Origin: a virus
IMG/VR virus record: IMGVR_UViG_3300027977_001210
Span: 1-56,596 of that record
Length of the DNA: 56,596 bases
Direction: 5' to 3' (one strand)
The notes beneath the pieces were generated by a model that worked only from the letters and a program-made list of their open reading frames with translations, did no database searches and was not told where the DNA came from. Below are positions 1-9,394 of the stretch, one piece after another. How positions within the stretch are numbered: position 1 is the first letter of the stretch; the number at the start of each line of letters is the position of its first letter. Made by a program: the position numbers and the translations under genes.

Positions 1-1723
1 CCCCGTTGACTGCACTACCAGTGGCATTTAATATAATTGTGTTAGCAGGTTGATTTGTATTGCCAGCAGCTGCACCAATTGCTACTGAGTTCGCACCTTG
101 CGAGGTAACACCTACATTAACACCAACGGCCACAGCATTGGCGCCTTGATTTGTTACTCCGGCATTGCCACCGATCGCCACAGCACCACTACCTTGTGAA
201 GTTTGTCCAGCAATGACTCCAATAGCAACTGAATTGGCGCCCTGTGAAGTTTGTCCAGCTAACCTTCCTATAGCTACCGCTTGACTTTGTTGATCCGTTG
301 CTCCAGCATTCTCACCTAGTGCTATTGTAGTTTCTGCTGTTCTCAATGTTGTGGCTTCTATGTTACCATAGACAGTGAATGAGTTGCCATCTATGATCTG
401 TGTGGAATCATCAGCGAACACTGATCCTTTCAAAATGCCAGTGACATTACCAACCACGCTACCAGTAAATGTTCCCGAAACCACTGCTGCTGGAATGATA
501 CCGCTGACAGCATCTACCAACAGTGTGCTGTCATCTGCGAACACTGATCCTCGCAGATCAAACACAGGGTTCACAGTTATAGTAAGAGTATCTGTAGCTG
601 AATTTTTAGCTAATGTAATACCCTGTCCTGACACTATTCTAAACACACCTGCGGTACTGTCAGCTATCAGTCTATCTCCTGAATCACTGTTTACTTCGAT
701 CTGTTGAAAAGCTGGCTGTGCCGGAGCAGTATTGGTGATAGTTACGATACCAGTGGTTATATCAGTTGATACTGCCAAAGAGCCAGATCCCGCCTGCACA
801 TCTATAACACCAGTATTGGTTATTCTTAGATTATCACCGGTACCAGCAGTGATGTTGATACCGGCTCCTGTTGCTCTACCTACAGGCAATCCAGTGACAT
901 TTTGTAGACTGCGTACCCCAGCATTGGTTATTGTGACTACCCCACTAGCTGTGGCAGCAGTGATGCCTAAGCCAGCTGTTACACTCAGTATGCCTGTGTT
1001 TGAGATAGTGATTGAATCTGCACCTGAGCTTACCAGCATGCTAACACCACTGCCACTAATCAAGTTCAAGGTGTCACCGAATGTGGTGGCTTCTACACTA
1101 TTAGCATTATCGACCTGTATGCTTTTGAAAAAAGTTTTTTCTGGATCTATGATCAAACTAGAGCCAACACCAGTTAACGGATTTCCTCCTACTGTGGATC
1201 CAGCCGGTAGATTAACAGTTCCTGCTACTCCTTTGATCTGTGCCGCTCCGGCCCATACACCGTTAAACAGATCAGCATCAGTATATTCTCCAACAAACAC
1301 TCCTTTCCATCTATGAGTGATATCTCCAAGATCCCGTAGATTATCAATTGTGGGTTTTACACTGGTATCTAGACTGGTAAAATCTATCGGAGTTAAAGCA
1401 GATCCTCCACCAACGGTGGCCACTATGATATCAAAATTTTCATTGATCTGGGTAAAGGCATCATTAACATCACTCCATAACAAAGGAGGAGCTCCCGGTG
1501 ATATGTTGTTATTAAATGCAGTAGCAGTGATCAAACTGCTGCCATCTGAAACCACAGTCTGTGATAAATTCACAGTCCATGTGCTGCCCGATCCAGAAAC
1601 GATAAAAGTACCTTGTAATATTCCAGTACCATAGAGTGCGTTCCCTACTGTGATCGTGCCTGACACCACCGAAGTTACAGTAAGAGTAGTTCCTGTGATA
1701 GATCCTAAAAATGTTGCTGCCAT
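1..1723 (-). CDS. Tail-fibre-like virion protein with YadA-type repeats (3' end outside window)
   Basis: The frame is open from an ATG at 1723 to the window edge, so at least 574 residues are present and the C-terminus is missing. The start overlaps the stop of the upstream giant fibre gene by one base (TAATG). The N-terminal part carries a 'DVNDAFTQINENFD' stretch typical of phage fibre N-termini. A long Gly/Thr/Ala/Ser-rich beta-repeat region follows. The visible end holds about six copies of a 16-residue unit around 'SVAIG..AGxTxQGAN', the pattern of YadA/Hep_Hag trimeric adhesin heads. This predicts a trimeric receptor-binding or distal fibre protein of the virion. The fold is inferred from the repeat pattern; the exact virion location is unknown. 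Confidence 0.75.
   Translation of the reverse strand, partial: MAATFLGSITGTTLTVTSVVSGTITVGNALYGTGILQGTFIVSGSGSTWTVNLSQTVVSDGSSLITATAFNNNISPGAPPLLWSDVNDAFTQINENFDIIVATVGGGSALTPIDFTSLDTSVKPTIDNLRDLGDITHRWKGVFVGEYTDADLFNGVWAGAAQIKGVAGTVNLPAGSTVGGNPLTGVGSSLIIDPEKTFFKSIQVDNANSVEATTFGDTLNLISGSGVSMLVSSGADSITISNTGILSVTAGLGITAATASGVVTITNAGVRSLQNVTGLPVGRATGAGINITAGTGDNLRITNTGVIDVQAGSGSLAVSTDITTGIVTITNTAPAQPAFQQIEVNSDSGDRLIADSTAGVFRIVSGQGITLAKNSATDTLTITVNPVFDLRGSVFADDSTLLVDAVSGIIPAAVVSGTFTGSVVGNVTGILKGSVFADDSTQIIDGNSFTVYGNIEATTLRTAETTIALGENAGATDQQSQAVAIGRLAGQTSQGANSVAIGVIAGQTSQGSGAVAIGGNAGVTNQGANAVAVGVNVGVTSQGANSVAIGAAAGNTNQPANTIILNATGSAVNG
41..328 (-). repeat. 48-bp coding repeats, YadA-head-like
   Basis: The translated minus strand shows successive units of about 16 residues, each with a V/A-A-I/V-G core followed by AG-x-T-x-Q-G-A/S-N/G. 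The copies have diverged from each other at the DNA level. They encode the left-handed beta-roll type repeat seen in trimeric adhesin heads. Confidence 0.7.
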
Positions 1724-4700
1724 TATGTTCTCCCTACTGCTATTTCGACCAATCCAATATGATCTGAATCATAGTCTTTGATTGCTTTGCCTACCACGGT
1801 ACCTACTCGGATATCTCCGCTAGCAGCCACAGCCACTCCGGGAATACCTGAAGTTATCAATATGTCACCTTTGCGGATCTTGCCCACTACCTTGCAGGGC
1901 ACACGTCCTTGTAAGGCTATGAGATTTTTCAATCCCGGACAGGCTTCATACATGGTATAAGCCGCAGTGTTTGAAACTACCCCAGCTACTCTTGTATCGC
2001 CTTTTGTGTCTGTGGTGGTGACTTCTTTGTCACCACCAAACACTAACACTGTGCCCACTTCATAGTCTCGATCACCTTCATAGTTTTCTGCCAAGTCTGC
2101 TGCATATGTAGCCTGCATTCTTGATACCCCAGATAACGACCACTGTCCGATAATAGTGCCTGCTGATGTATTACCGCCTGCAGTGAGGGTGGTGGCCGCC
2201 ACGCTGCTGCAAGTGATCGGAGCTAGAGCGCCGCCGCTCTGAGTTTTAAACTCATGAAAATTGTTCCAGTATTGAGTTTTCTTGTCAGCAGATACACTGC
2301 TGTCATTAATAAACATAGCAGCATTAGACGTCCAGCCGTAGTAGCCTACGTATCCGATAAATCCTGCGCCAACACCTTTTACAGCTAATTTGGTATCTCC
2401 AACGGTGCCTGGACCAACATAAAGCTCCCGTATAGATACGTTCCTACCACCGAAATCACCATTTACGTCTCTAGCGATCAGTTCAGAAACTCCTACAGCA
2501 GTAGGTAACCCTGCACTGGAGTTTATAATACTGTAGTCAACGTCTGCTACATTGCTGACACCACTGATACGTTTCAAGAAACCTGCACTGCTATATTGTG
2601 ATTTCTTTATGCCTAATCCTTCATCTATAACAGTACTAAATGCCACGGCACTTGGAGTAGCAGAAACTATTGTTGAATTGCCCACTAGGGTATCTGGAGC
2701 CATTGCTGCCAACTTACTGATTTGGATAGCAGCAGTGGCACTTACATCTGCGTTGACTATGCTGCTAGCTAGATTCAATTTACTATAGGCAATAGCAGCA
2801 GTAGCACTTACATCTGCGTTGACTATACTGCTAGCTAGATTCAATTTACTGTAGCTAACAGCGGCAGCAGCATTTATATCTGCGTCAATGATCGAGCCAG
2901 CTACAATCTGCGCATTGACTGTATTCAATGTAGAATCAACACCAGTAGCAAGATCGAAAGTAATGTCTCCAGTGACTCTTGCGTTTAATATATCGTTGCC
3001 AACTCCCGTGAACAGTAAGACATCTGCCGCCTGAATATTATTCAGCGAAATGCCCTGTATGTTATCTAAAGTCAGACTTTGTAAGTTAACTGCATCACCA
3101 CCTGACACAGGATCGTCTAGATTAATAATTCTGTTGTTGCCTAGATTCATAGCAGCCTTCATGGCTAACACACCATTTAATGCCATGAACCCACCAATAT
3201 TGGCAGGAATAAGTGTTGACAGATCACCAATTCCGGAACCGTCTGCAAGTGTGCCCAGTCTACGTTGAACATGTAGTGCAACAGCATTTTCTGTTGGCAC
3301 TGTGTCAGTTCTCAGTGCAGCCATGCTGGATTCAATCGAGAATTCCGAAACAGTAACTCCTCGTTTGAACCCAATACCGTCTAGATTACTCAGAGCTATC
3401 TGCGCTGCAAAGGTCACGGTACCTGTGCCTTGATCCACCTTGAAGAATGGACCCACTTTGAAATTACCAAATTGATCAGTGGTTACATAAAATACTCTGC
3501 CTACGTCACGTTCTAGTACTTCAGTAGATTCATCAGCAGGGTTTACAGGACCTCCGAAAATCTCGTTAGGGTAATTGGTATCAGCATATGATCCTGTACC
3601 AATTTCCAGCAGGTCGTGCCCAGTAACACGAGTCAGTGCAATACGAATAGTAAGTGTACCCTGTGCTCCGTTAGATCTCGGAGGTACGGCAGATCGTATG
3701 GTGTACATACCTTCGTATGAAATGATACTGGCAACCAATGGTCTGTTTAAGGTTATTCTGCCATAGGGTTGATTGGTTACTGCTTCTGGTTCATACAAGG
3801 TAATTACATATTCCTCACCTAGATATATGAATCTGCTGTTGTTAACTCTGGATGTGTCGCTGGGACCTACTGCCACGACTGCAAAGTTGGAATCGCCCGC
3901 ACGTCCAGATACCAATCCTACTCGAGCATCCACAAATGATCCACCGGTAACTGTTTGTGCAGTTCCGCCTGGAATTTCACTTAGCTGAAAAGCAGTCGCA
4001 GTCAATCCCGGTGCAATAACATGATAATGAATATTTTTACTCAGTCCAGCTGGCAGATCTATTGCAGAAGTTGATGTAGTGAATTTAATCACATTACCAA
4101 CACTAAATCCGTGTGCTGCTGTAGTGTTGATCAATGCAGTTCCTGATGTGTTTATTGAAGAAACTTCAGTGCCAGTCGGCGCTGCGCCGATAAACTCACC
4201 GGGTTGACGTATTGATAAATCTACGTAATCATAATTTTCTCGAAGATCGGTCTTGGTTAATCCTACCATGGCATAACTATGAACGCCACTGCCAGCTGTG
4301 CCCGTGTTAATTACATTGCCGTTTTTAGTTAACGATATTGAAAATTGGGTATCAGTTAGACCAGTACTAACAACATAATAGGTCTCTGGGGTGATAAGAC
4401 CCAGAGGTAATGTGCCTGTGGTAGTAATTGTTATGGTGTAATTTTCTAACAGTTTGTGGGTCTTGATGCCTTTGATAGTTAATGCAGTACCATCAACTAG
4501 AGTAAACACACTGCCACCTAATGTGGCACTTACAGTAAATTGATTATATTCAGGAACACTTATAATAAAGTAAGTGGTACCGCTGATAAAGTTGTTGGCC
4601 GTTGAAGTTGGTATAAACTTATCACCAATTTTTAGTTTATGATTCTGTGATGTTGTACAAACGTTTGTGGCGATATCAGTAACAGTTGCCAAGACCTGCA

Positions 4701-7700
4701 ACACAGCTGGAGAGGCATTACTAATAACAACTTCATATGGACCATTGAGGTCTGTATATGCTATAAATTCCAAAACACGATAGACAGTGTTGGCAGTTTC
4801 ACGTAGTTTCAGACCAGTCGATGGTCTTACAGCTACATCTTCAAGACTACCAGTTAATATAATCTGAGCCTTAGATCTCAGAGTCATCACAGTGTTATCG
4901 GGAACTACAGCTTCAAGGCCACCAGTTTGTGTAGTTACACCTTCCCCAAGATTTAGTCTTACTACTCCGGATGGATAGGTCTCTGATGTAGTGACAGCGG
5001 TGATAGGATATCGAAATACAGTAGGAAGTCCAGCAATTACATGTATAATTTCTAATTCACTAGAGTTTAATGGTATGTAGTCGTAGCCATCTACATAGAT
5101 AAACAATCCGTTCGCGGTATTAGCGAATCCCGCACTAGGAAAAAAGCATCGAACTTTCTGTGCAAGATCTTCAAAAACATCCGTAGGAGTTGGAATTTCT
5201 AAAGGATCAGCACCTTCTGCTACCAAGGCATAGATACCGTGAGCACTAGAGCCTGCGACTGAGCGTATCTGTCCACCGTTGATAGAATAATATGATGTAT
5301 AACAGTAATAAGTGAATATAGACACAGCTTCGATCAAACCACCATTTGTGGTTACTATTCCATAGCCCATATCGTTGATCTGTGTGTAGTCGTTGCCCAG
5401 CATGGATCTATTACCAGGCATTAGCAATTCATAGGTTCTTTGATAGCTGATAGTACCAGATCCGGGTGCAGTCACATTAACCGCAGTGATTGAGCCAAAG
5501 GTGCCTGTGATCTTGAAAGTGTTGTTACTTAATCCATCTGCCAGCACATAGTATTCTATACCAGCTGAGATTCCTGTGGGCAAAGATACTGTGCTGGAAA
5601 ATTGTAGTATAGCACCAGCCTGTAATCTATGATCTACTCTCGTAACCACAGCAGGAGACGCTGTGCTAATGGTACAGGTCTGAGAACCAGCAGTAACCAA
5701 GAAAGGCGAGCCATCGTCGACCACAAAAGTGGCTGAGCTGCCTGTTGTTGAATATACATAGTCTCGAACATAGTTTACTCTGAACACTGTGTCGTTGACC
5801 AAGAAACTGGCGGGCAGTTGAGGTAATCGATCCAGTCCGGTAACATTTAGTCTAGTACCTGTGACAATATCTACACCAGTTGTAGTAGAGGCATGTTTGA
5901 ATTGAAGGTTGCCTACGAATCCATCTACAAACATACCACCGGCAAATGTTTGAGCATTTATGCTCTTTGAGAATGATGCGCATTCTTGAGCATATGGAGA
6001 TTTAGCTAGTATCTGTCCAGCAGGATCAAGGGTTAACATGAACCCGCCGTGACCCTGTGCTGTAATAGCCTGCCAGCGCACCGCATCATTGGCTAGGAAC
6101 ACATCTAGTTGATCATTTTCTTTGGGATAGTTTACGCTACCGCTACCATCCATGACATCTTTTAGTGCTGCAATCAATGCGCTAACCACTGTGATCGATC
6201 CTGGTTCTGGGGAATAGGCAAGATCGATTATCTGCAGATATGCTGTTTGACTGGGAACAACAGCAGCATTAGATAGAACATTACCTATCAAGAAGTCCAA
6301 TCTAGTAATTGCCGCAAGTGTCTGTGACAATTGTGCGCCAATTGCGATCAGTCCGCTGGCACTTTGATAGTATTTCAATCCCGCAGATATAGTTCGATTA
6401 TATTCACTGTATCTAAGATCAAAAGTCAAGGCATCAATTATCAATCCAAGATCACGTTTACACAGTAGAGAATTATAAACGAATGTGCTGGTAAATGGTG
6501 CTATATTAGCTGATATCTGAGTATCAATCCATGCTATAACTTCATTCTGTAAAAACTCTCTGTTAAGATCAATCAACTCCGCGGCTGCACGATATCCGCC
6601 TTTGTTATCAACCTTGGGATATACTGGCTGAGAACTGTTCTGTAGATAGTGATAGCCATAGAGATTACTAGCCACAGTCAACCCATCTATGGTTATGTCT
6701 CTACGGAATTTGTTAAAAGCCCATGGGCTGGAACTGGTGCCTACTCTAGGTCTGATGATACAGCGTCTAAACTCATCTCCGACTATGGAAGTATTCTGAG
6801 GAACTTTTAATGGATAGTTTTCTTCGTAGATTCCGCTTTCTAAATTAATGGTAATGTGTATACGTTTACTAACGTCACCAAAGGAAATATTTTCTCCTAA
6901 TTCAAAATTACCATATTTGATATCAACATCAAATATTTCGTTACCTGAACTATCTAGAGCTCCTGAATGAGCCAATATCTGGGCCAAGGCCCCTGATGTT
7001 TCTCCAAACAAATACAGTCCTTCACGAATGTCTCTACCACGCAACGCCTCAGCAGTGTTGGTTAACACATCTCCGGTCGAATCAGTTCGATATCCATCGG
7101 TTCGAATTAGAAATCTTGGAAGATTTACCAACAGAGAGGGTATCGAAGTAAATCCTGTGCCACCGTCAGTGATAGATATATTAGTAATCACTCCAGCAGT
7201 AACCACCGCGAATCCAAAGGCTCCCACGCCTCCACCACCTGTAGCCCTAACGCTAACCAACCCATAACCTGTACCACCAGAAGTTATTGCGACTGAACTT
7301 ACCTTGTAAGTGATATTAAATGACGCAAGAACTCCAATAGGACCTACACCAACAGGTGCCGCAGAAGTAGTAATAGTTGTGGCCACTGCAGTGGCACCGG
7401 GTAATGTAGCGTACCCACCTGCAGAAATGATTCTAAATGTAGATATACCTCCCGGTGTTGTAATTGTAGTCAACACTTCTATTGTAGCTATGCTAGTTCC
7501 AGCGCCGCCGACTAGGCTTAATATATCTCCTGGATAGTAATTGACTCCGATGCTGTTTAAGGTCAATGTGCTTACAGCCATTCTCAGGGTACCTGCAAAC
7601 CCACTACCAGAACTAGGAGCAGCATTATCCTTATCTATCAAGGTACACTTAGAAACACCGTTATTGTATGTTAGTACTTTTCTGTAAGGACCGATTTCTT

Positions 7701-8484
7701 CACGTGCTTCTAATACCAATTCTTCTGCACGTTTCAGTGCAGCTTCTAGGGTCCTATAGGCATAGGCGAGAGCACGTCCCTGCAGAGCCTTTGAGGTTCC
7801 TGGTCTGTCGTCACTGCCGCTCAACGCCACATATAAATTTGATACACTGCCAAATGCCGAAGAATCTACATATTGTTTAGTTGCTGCGATTAATCCACCA
7901 TATGTAACATCATCATCAGGTTCAGGACTACGCGACAGAACTAATGGTCCACTCATGGTGCCAAATGATCCGTCTACTAGACCTGTTTCGGGGTTGATGG
8001 CTGAGGTGCCTGCACGAGCTATCTTGGAATCTGTATAGGCTTTATTGACTAATTCATGTTTGAAGATCGGAGTTAACGGTGATATTGTTGTTCCAGCATC
8101 TATGATTCTATACTGATTGCCGCCTGATCGCAGAGACAGATTTCCACCAAGCTGTGGAGCAGTGTCGCCTACTATTGCTGAGAAATCCGAACTTAAAATA
8201 ATTTCATTTGGGTTAGAGGCAAAGTCTAGACTAATACCTATTCCTGGAGATAGTTTTTTAAAAGCAAGTCCAGTTTCAGTGCTGTTTACTACTACAAATT
8301 CATTTTCTTGTCCTACATAAGTAGAGGGTGTATCATCTAAACCAATAAAGGTAAGATTTTCACCTAGTCCAAGCGAACTGTAGAGTTCACGAAAGTTGTC
8401 GTTGACCTTGCGGAACGAATCTCTTATGCTATCACCAGTGCCATCATTGCCGATAGCACCAATATCAATTGTCTTTCTTGCCAT
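1723..8484 (-). CDS. Giant phage fibre/structural protein (2253 aa)
   Basis: This is a very long virion protein. Residues 1-40 carry the 'RKTIDIGAIGNDGTGD..R..FRKVNDNFRELY' signature shared by structural proteins of marine T4-like phages. Around residues 550-580 a 'SGIYEENYPLKVPQNTSIVGD' stretch resembles the start of a pectinesterase-like right-handed beta-helix. Most of the rest is Gly/Thr/Ser-rich beta repeat. Two near-identical 22-residue repeats lie near residues 1876-1920. The last ~130 residues, beginning 'AADLAENYEGDRDYEVGT', resemble C-terminal domains of phage appendage proteins, some of which are self-cleaving chaperones; whether this one is cleaved is not visible. The ATG is preceded by an AGGA-type ribosome site. 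A CTAAATA late-promoter element lies 32 bases upstream. Host attachment is the likely role. Confidence 0.8.
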   Translation of the reverse strand: MARKTIDIGAIGNDGTGDSIRDSFRKVNDNFRELYSSLGLGENLTFIGLDDTPSTYVGQENEFVVVNSTETGLAFKKLSPGIGISLDFASNPNEIILSSDFSAIVGDTAPQLGGNLSLRSGGNQYRIIDAGTTISPLTPIFKHELVNKAYTDSKIARAGTSAINPETGLVDGSFGTMSGPLVLSRSPEPDDDVTYGGLIAATKQYVDSSAFGSVSNLYVALSGSDDRPGTSKALQGRALAYAYRTLEAALKRAEELVLEAREEIGPYRKVLTYNNGVSKCTLIDKDNAAPSSGSGFAGTLRMAVSTLTLNSIGVNYYPGDILSLVGGAGTSIATIEVLTTITTPGGISTFRIISAGGYATLPGATAVATTITTSAAPVGVGPIGVLASFNITYKVSSVAITSGGTGYGLVSVRATGGGGVGAFGFAVVTAGVITNISITDGGTGFTSIPSLLVNLPRFLIRTDGYRTDSTGDVLTNTAEALRGRDIREGLYLFGETSGALAQILAHSGALDSSGNEIFDVDIKYGNFELGENISFGDVSKRIHITINLESGIYEENYPLKVPQNTSIVGDEFRRCIIRPRVGTSSSPWAFNKFRRDITIDGLTVASNLYGYHYLQNSSQPVYPKVDNKGGYRAAAELIDLNREFLQNEVIAWIDTQISANIAPFTSTFVYNSLLCKRDLGLIIDALTFDLRYSEYNRTISAGLKYYQSASGLIAIGAQLSQTLAAITRLDFLIGNVLSNAAVVPSQTAYLQIIDLAYSPEPGSITVVSALIAALKDVMDGSGSVNYPKENDQLDVFLANDAVRWQAITAQGHGGFMLTLDPAGQILAKSPYAQECASFSKSINAQTFAGGMFVDGFVGNLQFKHASTTTGVDIVTGTRLNVTGLDRLPQLPASFLVNDTVFRVNYVRDYVYSTTGSSATFVVDDGSPFLVTAGSQTCTISTASPAVVTRVDHRLQAGAILQFSSTVSLPTGISAGIEYYVLADGLSNNTFKITGTFGSITAVNVTAPGSGTISYQRTYELLMPGNRSMLGNDYTQINDMGYGIVTTNGGLIEAVSIFTYYCYTSYYSINGGQIRSVAGSSAHGIYALVAEGADPLEIPTPTDVFEDLAQKVRCFFPSAGFANTANGLFIYVDGYDYIPLNSSELEIIHVIAGLPTVFRYPITAVTTSETYPSGVVRLNLGEGVTTQTGGLEAVVPDNTVMTLRSKAQIILTGSLEDVAVRPSTGLKLRETANTVYRVLEFIAYTDLNGPYEVVISNASPAVLQVLATVTDIATNVCTTSQNHKLKIGDKFIPTSTANNFISGTTYFIISVPEYNQFTVSATLGGSVFTLVDGTALTIKGIKTHKLLENYTITITTTGTLPLGLITPETYYVVSTGLTDTQFSISLTKNGNVINTGTAGSGVHSYAMVGLTKTDLRENYDYVDLSIRQPGEFIGAAPTGTEVSSINTSGTALINTTAAHGFSVGNVIKFTTSTSAIDLPAGLSKNIHYHVIAPGLTATAFQLSEIPGGTAQTVTGGSFVDARVGLVSGRAGDSNFAVVAVGPSDTSRVNNSRFIYLGEEYVITLYEPEAVTNQPYGRITLNRPLVASIISYEGMYTIRSAVPPRSNGAQGTLTIRIALTRVTGHDLLEIGTGSYADTNYPNEIFGGPVNPADESTEVLERDVGRVFYVTTDQFGNFKVGPFFKVDQGTGTVTFAAQIALSNLDGIGFKRGVTVSEFSIESSMAALRTDTVPTENAVALHVQRRLGTLADGSGIGDLSTLIPANIGGFMALNGVLAMKAAMNLGNNRIINLDDPVSGGDAVNLQSLTLDNIQGISLNNIQAADVLLFTGVGNDILNARVTGDITFDLATGVDSTLNTVNAQIVAGSIIDADINAAAAVSYSKLNLASSIVNADVSATAAIAYSKLNLASSIVNADVSATAAIQISKLAAMAPDTLVGNSTIVSATPSAVAFSTVIDEGLGIKKSQYSSAGFLKRISGVSNVADVDYSIINSSAGLPTAVGVSELIARDVNGDFGGRNVSIRELYVGPGTVGDTKLAVKGVGAGFIGYVGYYGWTSNAAMFINDSSVSADKKTQYWNNFHEFKTQSGGALAPITCSSVAATTLTAGGNTSAGTIIGQWSLSGVSRMQATYAADLAENYEGDRDYEVGTVLVFGGDKEVTTTDTKGDTRVAGVVSNTAAYTMYEACPGLKNLIALQGRVPCKVVGKIRKGDILITSGIPGVAVAASGDIRVGTVVGKAIKDYDSDHIGLVEIAVGRT
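2726..2857 (-). repeat. Two adjacent 66-bp tandem repeats
   Basis: Copies at 2726-2791 and 2792-2857 differ at only a few positions. A third, degenerate copy follows to about 2923. Each encodes 22 residues of the type 'SSIVNADVSATAAIAYSKLN'. They lie inside the giant fibre gene and probably arose by slippage or unequal recombination. Confidence 0.85.
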
Positions 8485-8515
8485 AGTTTTTCCTAGGATT
8501 AGCAGTTGCTGAGTG

Positions 8516-8522
8516 TATTTAG
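8516..8522 (-). promoter_or_regulatory. T4-type late promoter element CTAAATA
   Basis: CTAAATA on the minus strand, 32 bases upstream of the giant fibre ATG. It faces away from a matching element at 8545-8551, so the two drive divergent genes. Assignment rests on similarity to the T4 late consensus TATAAATA. Confidence 0.5.
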
Positions 8523-8544
8523 CCCAAAGTTTTATAAGCCTAAT

Positions 8545-8551
8545 GTAAATA
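8545..8551 (+). promoter_or_regulatory. Late-promoter-like element GTAAATA
   Basis: GTAAATA ends only four bases before the ATG at 8556. With T4-type spacing, transcription would start at or just inside the start codon. This would give a leaderless message, unless the motif acts differently. Confidence 0.35.
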
Positions 8552-8555
8552 CACG

Positions 8556-8843
8556 ATGTTCATCAAAACAGAAATCCAACAGAATCATTATATTAGACTC
8601 AGTAAACTAGGACATCGGCATGAATACGTGAGAAACAAAATAGCAGTGATTTTGAGATGTGACAGCTGCGATAGAGAATTTGTTCGAGATCTCAAACACA
8701 TAGATAAGAAGCGTCTCAGCAACAATTATTTTCATTGTTGCAGCGAATGTGACGCTAAAAGATTTGCTCAGAGAATAGGAGTAGAGCAGAAAATGATCTG
8801 GGATATGCCCGCAAGCACTACCTTGCCCGTAGGCAAGTACTAA
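8556..8843 (+). CDS. Small zinc-ribbon protein, unknown function
   Basis: A 95-residue protein with two Cys clusters, 'LRCDSCDREF' (about residues 34-43) and 'HCCSECDAKRF' (about 60-70). They are spaced like the two halves of a zinc ribbon or treble-clef. Basic residues between them suggest nucleic-acid binding, but no catalytic motif is visible. No clear Shine-Dalgarno site precedes the ATG. It is divergent from the structural genes and is followed 23 bases later by another small plus-strand gene. I do not recognise a specific family. It could be a transcriptional regulator or a relic of an HNH-type protein. Confidence 0.6.
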   Translation: MFIKTEIQQNHYIRLSKLGHRHEYVRNKIAVILRCDSCDREFVRDLKHIDKKRLSNNYFHCCSECDAKRFAQRIGVEQKMIWDMPASTTLPVGKY

Positions 8844-8866
8844 ATATTAATCCAAGGAGAATTCAT

Positions 8867-9124
8867 ATGTTAGGATTATTGAAGAAAATGTTTGGGATCA
8901 AACCAGCAGAATCTGCTGCAGAAACTGTTGCAGAAGCACCTTATAAGGTAGAATCGTCGGTGGTTAGTTCGGCAGAAACTGTGCAAACACAGGTTCCTAA
9001 CGAAACTACTGCTACAAAGGCCAAGGTACAATCAGCAACACCTGCAAAGCCAAAAGCAGGCAAACCGGTTGTTGCAAAAGCCCCATCAGCTCCCAAAAAG
9101 CCTCGTGCTACTAAAATAAAATAA
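8867..9124 (+). CDS. Lys/Ala/Pro-rich basic protein
   Basis: An 85-residue protein starting 'MLGLLKKMFGIKP', which forms a short amphipathic N-terminal helix. An acidic/neutral Ala-Glu-Val linker follows. The last ~35 residues are rich in Lys, Ala and Pro ('PAKPKAGKP', 'APKKPRATKIK') and resemble histone-H1-like tails. A strong AAGGAG ribosome site precedes the ATG. It may bind DNA or associate with membrane through its N-terminal helix; neither can be proven here. The stop abuts the stop of the convergent gene at 9125, and a hairpin terminator follows at 9151. Confidence 0.6.
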   Translation: MLGLLKKMFGIKPAESAAETVAEAPYKVESSVVSSAETVQTQVPNETTATKAKVQSATPAKPKAGKPVVAKAPSAPKKPRATKIK

Positions 9125-9394
9125 TTAATCGAATCGTTTCAATTGTTCGAGATACTGGGTGTATTCGCCCAGTATCTTTTCTTTTTTCTTTTCGATAGAT
9201 TCAGAGGTTGGAAGTAATTCCAATTCTTCTAGTTTTTCTCTCTGAGTTTCAATTCTAAATATTAGTTGCTCTCGAGATAGCTTCTGGCTTGATTGTACAG
9301 TTCCATGCTGGCGAGATTTTTTCCCTTGCTCTCGCACATGATGTCGAACTGGTTTAGAAAAGTTATTGCCCATTCGTTTGTTTTTTGATTCCAA
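9125..9394 (-). CDS. Small coiled-coil protein overlapping uvdE end
   Basis: The longest frame has 89 residues from a TTG at 9394, with an ATG at 9373 and a GTG at 9337 as alternatives. Its first half overlaps the 3' end of uvdE in another frame. Its second half, from about 'LSREQLIFRIETQREKLEELEL' onward, is Lys/Glu-rich and predicted helical or coiled coil. A plus-strand terminator is embedded in this part. I cannot name a family. The downstream half reads like protein, but the true start is uncertain and it may be shorter than listed. Confidence 0.4.
   Translation of the reverse strand: MESKNKRMGNNFSKPVRHHVREQGKKSRQHGTVQSSQKLSREQLIFRIETQREKLEELELLPTSESIEKKKEKILGEYTQYLEQLKRFD
9151..9192 (+). 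terminator. Rho-independent terminator for the 8556-9124 unit
   Basis: GATACTGGG (9151-9159) pairs perfectly with CCCAGTATC (9168-9176) around an 8-base loop. A T-rich run extends to 9192. It terminates plus-strand transcription although it lies within the 3' part of a minus-strand reading frame. Confidence 0.8.

Noticed and set aside
375-1634. Plus-strand open frames opposite the first fibre gene
   Set aside because: They are antisense shadows of a continuous minus-strand frame with clear fibre repeats, and they have no ribosome sites or recognisable domains.
1778-8320. Several plus-strand frames of 60-80 codons within the giant fibre gene
   Set aside because: All lie opposite the 2253-residue gene, are Pro/Val/Thr-rich in the manner of reversed Gly/Thr repeats, and show no start signals.
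1-8484. Diversity-generating retroelement acting on the fibre genes
   Set aside because: No reverse transcriptase frame and no template/variable repeat pair were seen in the window.
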